This document shows, piece after piece, positions 44,728 to 52,817 of a stretch of 64,000 nt of DNA (within the stretch, counting starts at the first letter, position 1; each line of letters opens with the position of its first letter). Below the pieces are notes generated by a model. It searched no databases and was not told the DNA's origin. It saw nothing but the letters and a program-made list of their open reading frames with translations. Source of the stretch: Bacillus sp. FSL K6-3431 (GTDB lineage Bacteria > Bacillota > Bacilli > Bacillales > Bacillaceae_C). The position numbers and the translations under genes are program-made. The stretch spans positions 4,774,001 to 4,838,000 of the forward strand of contig NZ_JBBOCT010000001.1 of the NCBI RefSeq assembly GCF_038002605.1, written 5' to 3'.

Positions 44728-45570
44728 ATGAGTGAAAGAAGCGAAACAATTGGAGTTGCAGTGGGAAAGCCGAAGACGCGCTTGACTGAAAATTCTCTAT
44801 GGAAAAATAATGAGAAATGGTTATTAGGAAGTATTATTCCTTTCGTTCTATTAATTTTTTGGGAGGCAGCAGCGAGAGTTGGACTAATTGAAGCTCATCT
44901 GTTACCAGCACCAACTAGGATCGTGCAAGAAATTTTCGAAATGGGCGCAGCAGGTACACTCTTCGGTCATGTTGGAACAACGGTGTTTAGAGTTGCGGCA
45001 GGTTTCTTACTCGGAACGATAGCTGCGGTCTTGTTTGGGTCAGCAGTAGGATATTTTACTGTATTGGAAAAACTAATGGATCCGCTTATACAGGCATTTC
45101 GGTCGATTCCATCACTTGCGTGGGTGCCCCTGTTTATCCTCTGGATGGGAATTGGTGAATCTTCAAAAGTGGTATTAATCGCTGTCGGTGTTTTTTTTCC
45201 AGTCTATTTGAATATTGTTTCTGGGATTCAAGGAGTAGATCGAAAACTAATTGAAGTTGGGAAAATTTATGGATTCACTTCAACTGAAACGTTGAGAAAA
45301 ATTATTCTTCCAGCTTCCTTACCATCATTCCTAGTTGGCTTACGGAGTGGCATGGGGCTTGGCTGGATGTTCGTTGTTGCTGCAGAAATTATGGGCGCAA
45401 GTCAAGGACTTGGTTACTTACTCGTCGTAGGACAAAATACGTATTCACCTGAATTGATTATTGCAAGTATTTGCTTATTTGCAGTTATTGGTAAAATAAC
45501 CGATTCATTGCTAAAAAAATTAGAAGAGAAATCACTTCGCTGGCAAGATAGCTTATCAAATCAGCGTTAA
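44728..45570 (+). CDS. Sulfonate-type ABC transporter permease (SsuC/TauC family)
   Basis: A 280-residue permease with a polar N-terminus (about 30 residues), six spans and the coupling loop KLIEVGKIYGFTSTETLRKI. FRSIPSLAWVPLFILWMGIG is a hallmark of the SsuC/TauC/nitrate class. Two starts are possible, ATG 44722 and 44728; AAAGGGCGGT fits 44728 better. It works with the binding protein before it and the ATPase after it. A remnant of the GTCTAGCTCCAGCGC-type Bacillaceae repeat (TCTTGCTCCAGCGCTTACGC, near 44670) lies in the gap before it. Confidence 0.9.
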   Translation: MSERSETIGVAVGKPKTRLTENSLWKNNEKWLLGSIIPFVLLIFWEAAARVGLIEAHLLPAPTRIVQEIFEMGAAGTLFGHVGTTVFRVAAGFLLGTIAAVLFGSAVGYFTVLEKLMDPLIQAFRSIPSLAWVPLFILWMGIGESSKVVLIAVGVFFPVYLNIVSGIQGVDRKLIEVGKIYGFTSTETLRKIILPASLPSFLVGLRSGMGLGWMFVVAAEIMGASQGLGYLLVVGQNTYSPELIIASICLFAVIGKITDSLLKKLEEKSLRWQDSLSNQR

Positions 45571-45584
45571 AGGAGGTAATGAGA

Positions 45585-46331
45585 TTGCTTGCAGTTCAGA
45601 ATGTGAGTCGTACATTTAATAATGGAAAAACTGGTTTTCAACATGTGACTTTTTCGATGGAAGAAGGAGAAATTATTGGGGTCTTGGGTACAAGCGGCTG
45701 TGGGAAGAGCACCTTGCTGCGAGTTCTCTCAGGGCTTGATGGTGAATATGAAGGAACGTTTACCTTATCCAATAGTAAAGTTGGAATGATGTTTCAAGAG
45801 CCACGCTTAATGCCCTGGCTTTCTGTCCAAGACAATATTTGCTTTGGTGTTCAATCGGTAGAACAAAAAAAGCTTGCCAAGGATTTGCTTGAACTTGTCG
45901 GACTTGACGGTTTTGAAGGTCATTATCCCAAAGATTTATCAGGCGGAATGGCGCAACGAACTGCGATTGCTAGGTCCCTTATTACTGAACCGGATGTGTT
46001 GTTATTAGATGAACCATTTAGTGCGCTCGATGCTTTTACAAAAATGCAACTTCAAGATTTGTTGCTATCCATTTGGAAAAGGCGGCAAACAACAATGGTG
46101 CTTGTGACACATGATATTGATGAAGCCCTCTATTTATGTGATCGGATTTTTATTTTACGGGGACAGCCCGGTGAATTATACGCGGAAATAGCAATTACTC
46201 AAGTAAAGCCCCGCTCAAGAGGCGATGTACTACTTGCAGAGAAAAAGGCAGAAATTTTAAGCCTTCTAAATTTAAATAAAGTGGTAAAGGAGAACGACAA
46301 TGAGCAGACAACAAGTAATTCCTCCATTTAA
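45585..46331 (+). CDS. Sulfonate-type ABC transporter ATPase (SsuB/TauB family)
   Basis: A 248-residue ATPase. Walker A GTSGCGKST (about 36), Q-loop MMFQEPRLMPWL typical of SsuB/TauB, signature LSGGMAQRTAIARSL, Walker B VLLLDEPFSALD and switch VTHDIDEA. AGGAGGT (45571-45577) ends one base before ATG 45579 but seven before TTG 45585, so TTG is the likelier start. Its last 32 bases overlap the CoA-ligase gene. Confidence 0.92.
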   Translation: MLAVQNVSRTFNNGKTGFQHVTFSMEEGEIIGVLGTSGCGKSTLLRVLSGLDGEYEGTFTLSNSKVGMMFQEPRLMPWLSVQDNICFGVQSVEQKKLAKDLLELVGLDGFEGHYPKDLSGGMAQRTAIARSLITEPDVLLLDEPFSALDAFTKMQLQDLLLSIWKRRQTTMVLVTHDIDEALYLCDRIFILRGQPGELYAEIAITQVKPRSRGDVLLAEKKAEILSLLNLNKVVKENDNEQTTSNSSI

Positions 46332-48012
46332 AGGTATATATAATGTGCAATCCGATCTTGGTGATCAAAAATCACTTGCATGGGAAGAAATTGAAAAAAA
46401 CTTTAGTTGGCATGAAACAGGTAAAGTGAATATGGCTTATGAATGTGTGGACCGTCACGTAGCTGATGGTTATGGAAATAAAACAGCTCTTCATTATGTA
46501 GATGGAGGGAATGAATGGAAACTCACCTATAGGGAATTGAAAAACGAGACAGATAGATGGGCGCAAGTGTTGAAAAAGCATGGGGTGAAAAAAGGAGACT
46601 TTCTCTTTGTATTTTTACCGAAGCATCCAGAATGTCATATTGCAATATTAGCAGCAATTAAACTAGGTGCGATTGTTGGTCCACTGTTTGAAGCGTTTAT
46701 GGAAGAAGCTGTCCGTGATCGGATTTTAGATTGTGAAGGGAAATACCTGATTACAAATGAAGAATATTTACAAAGGGTGCCACTACAGGATCTACCAAGT
46801 CTTGAATCGATTTTCCTTACGGATAAAAATCCAGTTTCTTCTGAAGTTATTTCGATTCCACAAGCACTAGGCACTGTCGAAACAGATGAGCATATTATTG
46901 AATGGGTTGATCTTGATGATGGGTTGAATATTCATTATACGAGTGGTTCTACAGGGAAGCCGAAAGGAATCATTCACGCTCATAGGGCAATGATTCAGCA
47001 ATACATAACGGGGCGTTGGGTGTTAGATATACAAGAAGATGATGTGTATTGGTGCACAGCGCATCCAGGCTGGGTGACCGGCTGTGTTTACGGCATTTTC
47101 GCACCGCTTTTAAACAGGGCAACTGTTATTCTTCATGGGGGGCGCTTTAATGCTGACAGCTGGTACGAAACGATCGAAAAAACAGGAGTAACTGTTTGGT
47201 ATAGCGCGCCGACTGCTTTCCGCATGTTGATGGCAGAAGGGCGTGAAGCACTTGATCGCCATAACTTAAGCAAGCTACGTCATATATTAAGCGTTGGTGA
47301 GCCGCTTAATCCTGAGGTCATCTACTGGAGTGTGGAAAATTTGAATTTACGGATCCATGATACATGGTGGATGACAGAAACAGGTGCACAATTAATCGTG
47401 AACTTACCGACAGAACCGATTAAACCGGGTTCAATGGGCAAACCGCTACCGAATATTGAAACGGCTGTTTTGGACGATGATGGAAGTATTCTGCCATTGG
47501 GGGAAGTTGGGCACTTAGCAATAAAAGGTCCATGGCCTGCGATTATGAAAGGGGTTTGGAAGGACGAAGCTAAATATGCCTCTTATTTTCCGTTTGGTCC
47601 AGATTGGTATCTTGCTGGTGATTTAGCGTCCAAGGATGATGACGGTTATATCTTTTTCCAAGGAAGAAGCGATGATATGATTAATTCTTCTGGTGAACGT
47701 ATTGGTCCTTTTGAAGTAGAGAGCAAGTTAATTGAGCACCCGGCAGTGGCAGAAGCAGGTGTTATTGGCAAACCTGATCCTATTCGTGGTGAAATTGTAA
47801 AAGCGTTTATCGTTTTAAACAAGGATTATACATCCACACCAACCCTGCTTGAAAACATACGTCTTTTTGTCAGAGGTAGGCTTGCGGCCCACTCTGCACC
47901 ACGTGAAATAGAAGTGGTGGAAGAATTACCGAAAACAAAAATTAGCGGAAAAATTTTACGCAGGCAGTTAAAAGCACAGGAAATTGAAAAGTCAAAAAAG
48001 GTGCTAGTATAA
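46300..48012 (+). CDS. Acetyl-CoA-synthetase-like acyl-CoA ligase
   Basis: A 570-residue adenylate-forming enzyme following AcsA of B. subtilis along its whole length: FSWHETGKVNMAYECVDRH, the phosphate loop HYTSGSTGKPKG, IHDTWWMTETGAQ, QGRSDDMINSSGERIGPFEV, and the C-terminal lysine in KTKISGKILRRQLKA, which is the acetylation site in Acs. It should join CoA to a short carboxylic acid. It is last in an S-box operon with a sulfonate-type transporter and overlaps the ATPase gene by 32 bases, so it probably acts on the transported compound. That compound and the reaction are inference. Confidence 0.9.
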   Translation: MSRQQVIPPFKGIYNVQSDLGDQKSLAWEEIEKNFSWHETGKVNMAYECVDRHVADGYGNKTALHYVDGGNEWKLTYRELKNETDRWAQVLKKHGVKKGDFLFVFLPKHPECHIAILAAIKLGAIVGPLFEAFMEEAVRDRILDCEGKYLITNEEYLQRVPLQDLPSLESIFLTDKNPVSSEVISIPQALGTVETDEHIIEWVDLDDGLNIHYTSGSTGKPKGIIHAHRAMIQQYITGRWVLDIQEDDVYWCTAHPGWVTGCVYGIFAPLLNRATVILHGGRFNADSWYETIEKTGVTVWYSAPTAFRMLMAEGREALDRHNLSKLRHILSVGEPLNPEVIYWSVENLNLRIHDTWWMTETGAQLIVNLPTEPIKPGSMGKPLPNIETAVLDDDGSILPLGEVGHLAIKGPWPAIMKGVWKDEAKYASYFPFGPDWYLAGDLASKDDDGYIFFQGRSDDMINSSGERIGPFEVESKLIEHPAVAEAGVIGKPDPIRGEIVKAFIVLNKDYTSTPTLLENIRLFVRGRLAAHSAPREIEVVEELPKTKISGKILRRQLKAQEIEKSKKVLV

Positions 48013-48117
48013 CATATGACTAATATAAAATACCTATATCTTTTATCCTGTTTATATACTTTATCTATGTTAAATTATGTTATTATAGAGGTATAAAGTA
48101 TTGTGGGAGGAAGACAT

Positions 48118-49056
48118 ATGTTTAAAGCAAAAAAAGAAAAACAACAGCGAATTATGCAATTGCAATTAGAAATAGACGAATTACAAGCTGATTTACAACA
48201 AAAGGAAGAGAATAATCAGGAATGGCTTTTAAAAGTTAAGAGCGAACTGAATGCAGCAGTGCATCAGCATGAAAAAGTAAACTCGCAACATAGTGGACTT
48301 GGAGAAGCTGTTAATCTTATAGAGAAAAAGTTCGAAAACGTTGCTCATATAAGTGAAAAAACTTCAGATAAGTCAAAGGAACTATATGAAAAAGGAGTTT
48401 CTTTAAACCAACTATCAAATAAAATGGTAGACGATTCACAACAAGGATCAGAAGAAGTAAAGAACACAGCTGATGTCATTCAAGAGCTAGGAGAACAAAT
48501 CATTGCATCCGAGCAAAATATGACGAATTTAAGCGAACGTTCTGTTGAAATTCAATCGATCGTCGGAGTAATTGAGGATATTGCTGCGCAAACGAATTTA
48601 TTGGCGTTAAATGCATCCATCGAAGCTGCAAGAGCTGGTGATTCTGGCAAAGGATTTGCTGTTGTCGCCCAAGAAGTGCGAAAACTTGCTGAAAGCACTG
48701 CGGACAGTACGGCGAATATACAATCATTGACATCATCATTGCAAACAGAAATAGAAAGTGCACTAACAGCAACGCAAAAAAGTGCTCAGTTAGTTGATAA
48801 AGGAATTCAAGTCAGTTTTCAAACCGCAGATAAAATTGACGCTATTTTAAAAACGATTGAAGAAAGTCAAATTGATATTGGCGCGGTGCAAGAAATGATA
48901 GAGGAACAAAAACAATTGTCAGAAGAAGTGAGGTTAGAGCTTCAGGAAGCAAGAAGTCTCTTCACACATGCCCATGATAAAATTATTGAGCATATCGAAG
49001 ACGCGAAAGAAGTAGATGAGCGGTTGGAGAACGGTATTTTACAGCTGCAAGTATAA
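48118..49056 (+). CDS. Soluble methyl-accepting chemotaxis-type protein
   Basis: A 312-residue protein without membrane segment or sensor domain of known type. The N-terminus (about 1-60) is a charged coiled coil; the rest is the MCP signalling helix pair with the conserved tip [19 protein letters not shown] followed by [19 protein letters not shown]. subtilis YfmS is a soluble receptor of similar kind. GGGAGGAAG precedes ATG 48118 (an in-frame ATG lies 15 bases upstream). Monocistronic with a strong terminator. The ligand is unknown. Confidence 0.9.
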   Translation: MFKAKKEKQQRIMQLQLEIDELQADLQQKEENNQEWLLKVKSELNAAVHQHEKVNSQHSGLGEAVNLIEKKFENVAHISEKTSDKSKELYEKGVSLNQLSNKMVDDSQQGSEEVKNTADVIQELGEQIIASEQNMTNLSERSVEIQSIVGVIEDIAAQTNLLALNASIEAARAGDSGKGFAVVAQEVRKLAESTADSTANIQSLTSSLQTEIESALTATQKSAQLVDKGIQVSFQTADKIDAILKTIEESQIDIGAVQEMIEEQKQLSEEVRLELQEARSLFTHAHDKIIEHIEDAKEVDERLENGILQLQV

Positions 49057-49061
49057 AGAAT

Positions 49062-49104
49062 TAAATAAACCACTCGCTCATTGCGGGTGGTTTATTTAAT
49101 TCTA
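49062..49104. terminator. Terminator after the chemotaxis-type gene
   Basis: TAAATAAACCAC and GTGGTTTATTTA (49062-49073, 49087-49098) form a perfect stem extended by CGC/GCG in the loop; A/T ends make it usable on both strands. Confidence 0.88.
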
Positions 49105-49234
49105 TACGCAGTGGCTTCACATACTGCAGGTGAATGTTTTTAACAATAGTGCAAATCCAATGTATATGGTTATTTTATTATATATATTTATCGAAGATTA
49201 TGGGCAGAAAATCTGCACTTATATAAGCTTTACG

Positions 49235-49866
49235 TTATGTATTGAGTTCTATCGTGTCTAAGTTTTTTCTAGTTTCTTTTCGGTACATGGAGGGAGTTTG
49301 ACTAGTTATGCGTTTAAATGATTGAGCGAAAAAAGATTGTGAGGAAAAACCAGTCATTTCAGCTATGTCTGCAATTTTGTAATCGGTCGTTTCTAGGAGA
49401 AGTTGTAAATCTTTAATTCGTACTTGGTTCAAGTATTCTATAGGAGAGATCCCATATCTTTTTTTAAGGAATGAGCTAAGTAATATTTATTGATATGTCG
49501 GATTCCAGCCAATTTATCAAGTGTAATTTCATTACGGTAATTTTGCTTGATAAATTGTTTGATAAATGCCACATCTTTATTAATTCTTTTGGAGTCAGTT
49601 TTTTCAACTTTTAAGTTTTTTTCGCGCTGAAGTTTGACAATAAGAATTTCAATAATATTTTGGCGAATAATCTCAAAATTCTCTTTATTATTTTGAACTT
49701 CATATAATAACTTGTTGAGGTAGAATAAAAGATTCTCGCGGTTTCCTTGATATGTATATAGCCACATTTGTGAAATCTCTTCTTTCGGAAGTGAGAAAGA
49801 CAGTCCTTCAATTCCTAATGCAATATATTCTAATGAATCCTTAAAAGGAGTAGTGAAAACCTTCAT
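49235..49866 (-). pseudogene. AraC-family regulator, frameshifted and N-terminally truncated
   Basis: Two abutting frames together make an AraC C-terminus. 49866-49438 carries a partial sensor region and the first helix-turn-helix (ITLDKLAGIRHINKYYLAHS). 49432-49235 carries the second (YKIADIAEMTGFSSQSFFAQ). Adding one A to the seven-A run at 49459-49465 joins them through KKRYGISPIEYLNQVRIK, the normal AraC bridge. The N-terminal cupin strands are mostly missing and no good binding site precedes the ATG. The frameshift could also be a sequencing error. Confidence 0.85.
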
Positions 49867-49881
49867 ATTTTGTCATTTAAT

Positions 49882-50445
49882 TCAAATTCGGTTTTTCATG
49901 TACATAAATGTCTTTCGTATCAATAGCCATAAAACAAATCCAATACAACCGCCAAGTGTATTCAAGATCAAATCATCGACATTGAATGTTCTTATCGAGA
50001 TGATTCCAAAGTAACTTAAGATCAATTGAGATATTTCGATTGTAAGACTTGTAAGGAAAATAATAAGCGCTGCTTTTTTTACTGTTTTAATATTAAATAA
50101 TAAGGATAAGTAAATTCCTAATGGCAAAAGCATAATTAAATTATAAAAAGTTAATTTGACTGAGTTCCAGAAAAACCAATCTAAGCCATTTTGACGATAT
50201 ATTGAAACAAAGTCCGCGACAAAATAAAATGGAGTGAACTGGATTTGGATCCCAGCCATATCGGTAAAAGGCGGTAAGTGAATATGGCCGAGCGTAAGTC
50301 TTGCCACATTTAATATATAAATAATAAAGCTGTAAAAGAAGGCCCTTTTTAAAATATGCCTAGTTTTATGTTTTACAAAATCAACTATAACTAGTAGCAC
50401 AATCCCCGTGATAAAAATGATTCCTATAATCGCAATTGTATCCAT
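49882..50445 (-). CDS. VanZ-like membrane protein
   Basis: A 187-residue protein with five or six hydrophobic segments and the VanZ family ending SLTIEISQLIL then FNVDDLILNTLGGCIGFVLW. VanZ proteins confer low teicoplanin resistance in enterococci, but most Bacillus homologues have no proven role. AAGGAGTTTTCT precedes the ATG. It follows the SEDS gene by 15 bases, so it may be the last gene of the sigma/PadR/SEDS operon. Confidence 0.88.
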   Translation of the reverse strand: MDTIAIIGIIFITGIVLLVIVDFVKHKTRHILKRAFFYSFIIYILNVARLTLGHIHLPPFTDMAGIQIQFTPFYFVADFVSIYRQNGLDWFFWNSVKLTFYNLIMLLPLGIYLSLLFNIKTVKKAALIIFLTSLTIEISQLILSYFGIISIRTFNVDDLILNTLGGCIGFVLWLLIRKTFMYMKNRI

Positions 50446-50460
50446 AGAAAACTCCTTGCA

Positions 50461-51729
50461 TTATTTTTCGATGGCAGGGGCAACTAAATCCTTCCGCCGG
50501 TATACACTGAGAACAAGTCCGATCAAAACAGAATTAATTAAAATATGCACTGTTCCATAGCTAATGAAGGGCAACCAAAATCCAGCAAGAGGTAACCAGC
50601 CGAGCACCATCGCAATATTGTAAACAAAGGGAACAGTGTAAAGAGTAGCCGCACCGATAATGACCAGTTGGCCAAATGTATCCGGGATTTTACGGGACAT
50701 CCAGCACAATCTGACAGTGACGGCAATAAGAAAGAGAACAAGACTGATAGAAAATATCCAACCAAAAGAGTAGGTTAAAGTCACAAACACATAATCCGTG
50801 TGTGATCCTGGGAGAGAGAAGTTTTCTAGTTTTTTTATTTGGCCAAACCAGCTTGCTTCAGATAAGTACTTTTTTATTTGTACATACATAAATCCAGAGT
50901 CATCGGCATATTTTCCGGGATTTAAAAAACCTAATAATCGATGTTTCATATAGAAAGGATTATATTTCCAAATAAGAAGAGAAGAAGCTCCGATGATCAA
51001 TGCGATGAATGTTCCAAGTACTCGTTTCCTCTGTTTACGAATGGTCCATACGTACATAGTGAAAACCATCGAAACATATATTAAGATATTGGATAAATTG
51101 CTTACAGGAATATAAAGTAGTAATGTAAGGGAAAATAATCCAATCATTAACAAATTACTATTACCATATCGATAAAATACTCCTGTCCATCCAATAAAAA
51201 GAAAAGGAAGAACGGCTATGGAATTTGAATTAAAAAGTCCGAATCGGATATATGGATACCCATTTATAAAGGTGCCAAAATAGAAAAGTACAATCAAATT
51301 AACACCAATTAGACCAATAACTAGCGACAACTTTTCTTTTAATTTTCGATAATCAAATAACATGATGCAAAAGGCACAAACAATGCCTAAGAAAACACTC
51401 ATGGTTTGTTGATAAATAGATGGCTGATACTCAAAATTAGTGATTAAAAGTGGCAGTAACCCAACCATTTGTAAAAAAATAAAGAGACTAAATAAGCTCC
51501 AGTCCACTTTTGGTCGATGCAAACGGCCCATATTCAAACCAAGTGTTACGGGATCTCCCATTTGCTGAACGGCTTGGGCTACTGCTTCTGCTCTACACAT
51601 CCCCGATTGTGTTAATTGTTGCACCGTTTCTTCAATATGTTTGTCAAGCTCAAGAGATACGAATTCCTTAGCTTCCCTAGATTTAATCTGACTTTTTACG
51701 AGCTGTAGAAATGACTGTTTCTTATTCAT
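50461..51729 (-). CDS. SEDS (FtsW/RodA/SpoVE-like) protein with N-terminal prefix domain
   Basis: A 422-residue membrane protein. Residues about 1-75 are a soluble helical prefix (LDKHIEETVQQLTQSGMCRA, then VAQAVQQMGDPVTLGLNMG), like the permease-prefix domain found on PadR-linked proteins. Then come about ten spans of the SEDS fold, with GSHTDYVFVTL holding the likely catalytic Asp and PLAGFWLPFISYGTVHIL as the C-terminal signature. SEDS proteins polymerise peptidoglycan glycan strands. The usual EE after the catalytic loop is replaced by YS. The start overlaps the PadR stop by eight bases, so the two are coupled. Confidence 0.88.
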   Translation of the reverse strand: MNKKQSFLQLVKSQIKSREAKEFVSLELDKHIEETVQQLTQSGMCRAEAVAQAVQQMGDPVTLGLNMGRLHRPKVDWSLFSLFIFLQMVGLLPLLITNFEYQPSIYQQTMSVFLGIVCAFCIMLFDYRKLKEKLSLVIGLIGVNLIVLFYFGTFINGYPYIRFGLFNSNSIAVLPFLFIGWTGVFYRYGNSNLLMIGLFSLTLLLYIPVSNLSNILIYVSMVFTMYVWTIRKQRKRVLGTFIALIIGASSLLIWKYNPFYMKHRLLGFLNPGKYADDSGFMYVQIKKYLSEASWFGQIKKLENFSLPGSHTDYVFVTLTYSFGWIFSISLVLFLIAVTVRLCWMSRKIPDTFGQLVIIGAATLYTVPFVYNIAMVLGWLPLAGFWLPFISYGTVHILINSVLIGLVLSVYRRKDLVAPAIEK

Positions 51730-52135
51730 AAGTTAGATCCCCTTGCAAAAAGTCCTTTAGTGGTTTCGATAAAATCTCATGTTTAGCTTCCATTTTACGT
51801 AAATGCCTTTTTCCTTTTTGATTGAGAAAATACTGTTTTACATTATCCTGTTTCCATTCGGACAAAATGAATTCTTTTTGCTCAAGATCGTGCAATAGTA
51901 TGTACAATGATCCTTCATTATCTTCAAACTTTTTCAAGCCGCGAGCAATGAGTTGTTGGAGTAATTGAAAACCGCTTTTCTTCTCGGATAGCAGCTGTAA
52001 TATGGAAAGCAACACATCATCCTCATTTTCTGCTTCTCGTTCAATCGCTTTATAAATATTGTTGCGATGACGTTCAGTAAATTCTAGCTGTGTGGACACC
52101 CGGCTTTTTTTGAGGTTTTTTAATCTATCTTCCAT
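51722..52135 (-). CDS. PadR-family transcriptional regulator
   Basis: A 137-residue regulator. Its winged helix lies near residues 40-105 (LLSILQLLSEKKSGFQLLQQ, then DNEGSLYILLHDLEQKEFI), with the PadR motif normally reading GSLYPLLHRLE. There is an N-terminal extension of 35 charged residues and a short C-terminal helix. GGAGGGGTGATT precedes the ATG. It lies between the ECF sigma and the SEDS gene with minimal spacing, and probably represses this operon in response to an envelope signal. Confidence 0.85.
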   Translation of the reverse strand: MEDRLKNLKKSRVSTQLEFTERHRNNIYKAIEREAENEDDVLLSILQLLSEKKSGFQLLQQLIARGLKKFEDNEGSLYILLHDLEQKEFILSEWKQDNVKQYFLNQKGKRHLRKMEAKHEILSKPLKDFLQGDLTYE

Positions 52136-52141
52136 GAATAA

Positions 52142-52675
52142 TCACCCCTCCAAACTTTCTTTTAAAAGTGTTTTCGATCGGCGCATGCGAGTTTTAATCG
52201 TGTTTTGTTTTACTCCTGTGAGTATTTCAATTTCTTTGATCGACATCTCTTCGAAATAATGTAGATAGATAGGTTCGCGTAATTTCAGTGGCAACTGCAA
52301 AATTGCTTTTATTAATTCGCTATCGTCATTTAATTGAATTACCATTTGTTCTACATGATCGTGTTGAGAAGCGGGTTCTACCTCATTTTCGTATGTAAGA
52401 AGAATCTTTCGGTGGTGCCAGCTCCGCAAATAATCTTTGCAATGGTTAATAGCAATCCTCCATAACCAAGTTTTGAAGTTAGAATGATGTTGAAATGTAT
52501 GTAAATTTTTATAGCATTTAATAAAAATCTCCTGCGTTAAATCTTCAGCAATTGCATTATTTTTCACATAGGAATAAGCGAGCTGCAAAATCGCTTGCCC
52601 ATAATCTGTCATGATTTGATCGAAAGTTATCTCATCTTCTGTCACTTGAAGCGCTTCAGCAACAATTTCTTTCAC
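52142..52675 (-). CDS. ECF-type RNA polymerase sigma factor
   Basis: A 177-residue group 4 sigma. Region 2 (AILQLAYSYVKNNAIAEDLT, then NFKTWLWRIAINHCKDYLR) lies at about 30-95 and region 4 (LPLKLREPIYLHYFEEMSIK, then GVKQNTIKTRMRRSK) at about 120-172. I start at GTG 52673-52675 because AAGGAGGT precedes it by nine bases; an ATG seven codons upstream has that binding site inside the frame. An ECF promoter lies upstream (52709-52736), so the gene is probably self-activated. No membrane anti-sigma is adjacent. The PadR or SEDS protein may supply control. Confidence 0.9.
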   Translation of the reverse strand: MKEIVAEALQVTEDEITFDQIMTDYGQAILQLAYSYVKNNAIAEDLTQEIFIKCYKNLHTFQHHSNFKTWLWRIAINHCKDYLRSWHHRKILLTYENEVEPASQHDHVEQMVIQLNDDSELIKAILQLPLKLREPIYLHYFEEMSIKEIEILTGVKQNTIKTRMRRSKTLLKESLEG

Positions 52676-52708
52676 AAATTCATACCTCCTTACCATGCAT
52701 ATCTATTA

Positions 52709-52736
52709 GACGATGCAATGTGAGTGTTGGTTTTCA
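52709..52736 (-). promoter_or_regulatory. ECF-sigma promoter of the sigma/PadR/SEDS operon
   Basis: Minus strand TGAAAACC (52729-52736), exactly 16 bases, CGTC (52709-52712), the Bacillus ECF pattern GAAAC-N16-CGTC. It implies autoregulation or control by a related ECF factor. Confidence 0.75.
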
Positions 52737-52817
52737 TTATATAACAAAATTTACAGTCTCTGATAAAACACTTTCTGCTAGAATGAAAGAAAAGGTATCT
52801 TTCATAGGGGGGACAAA

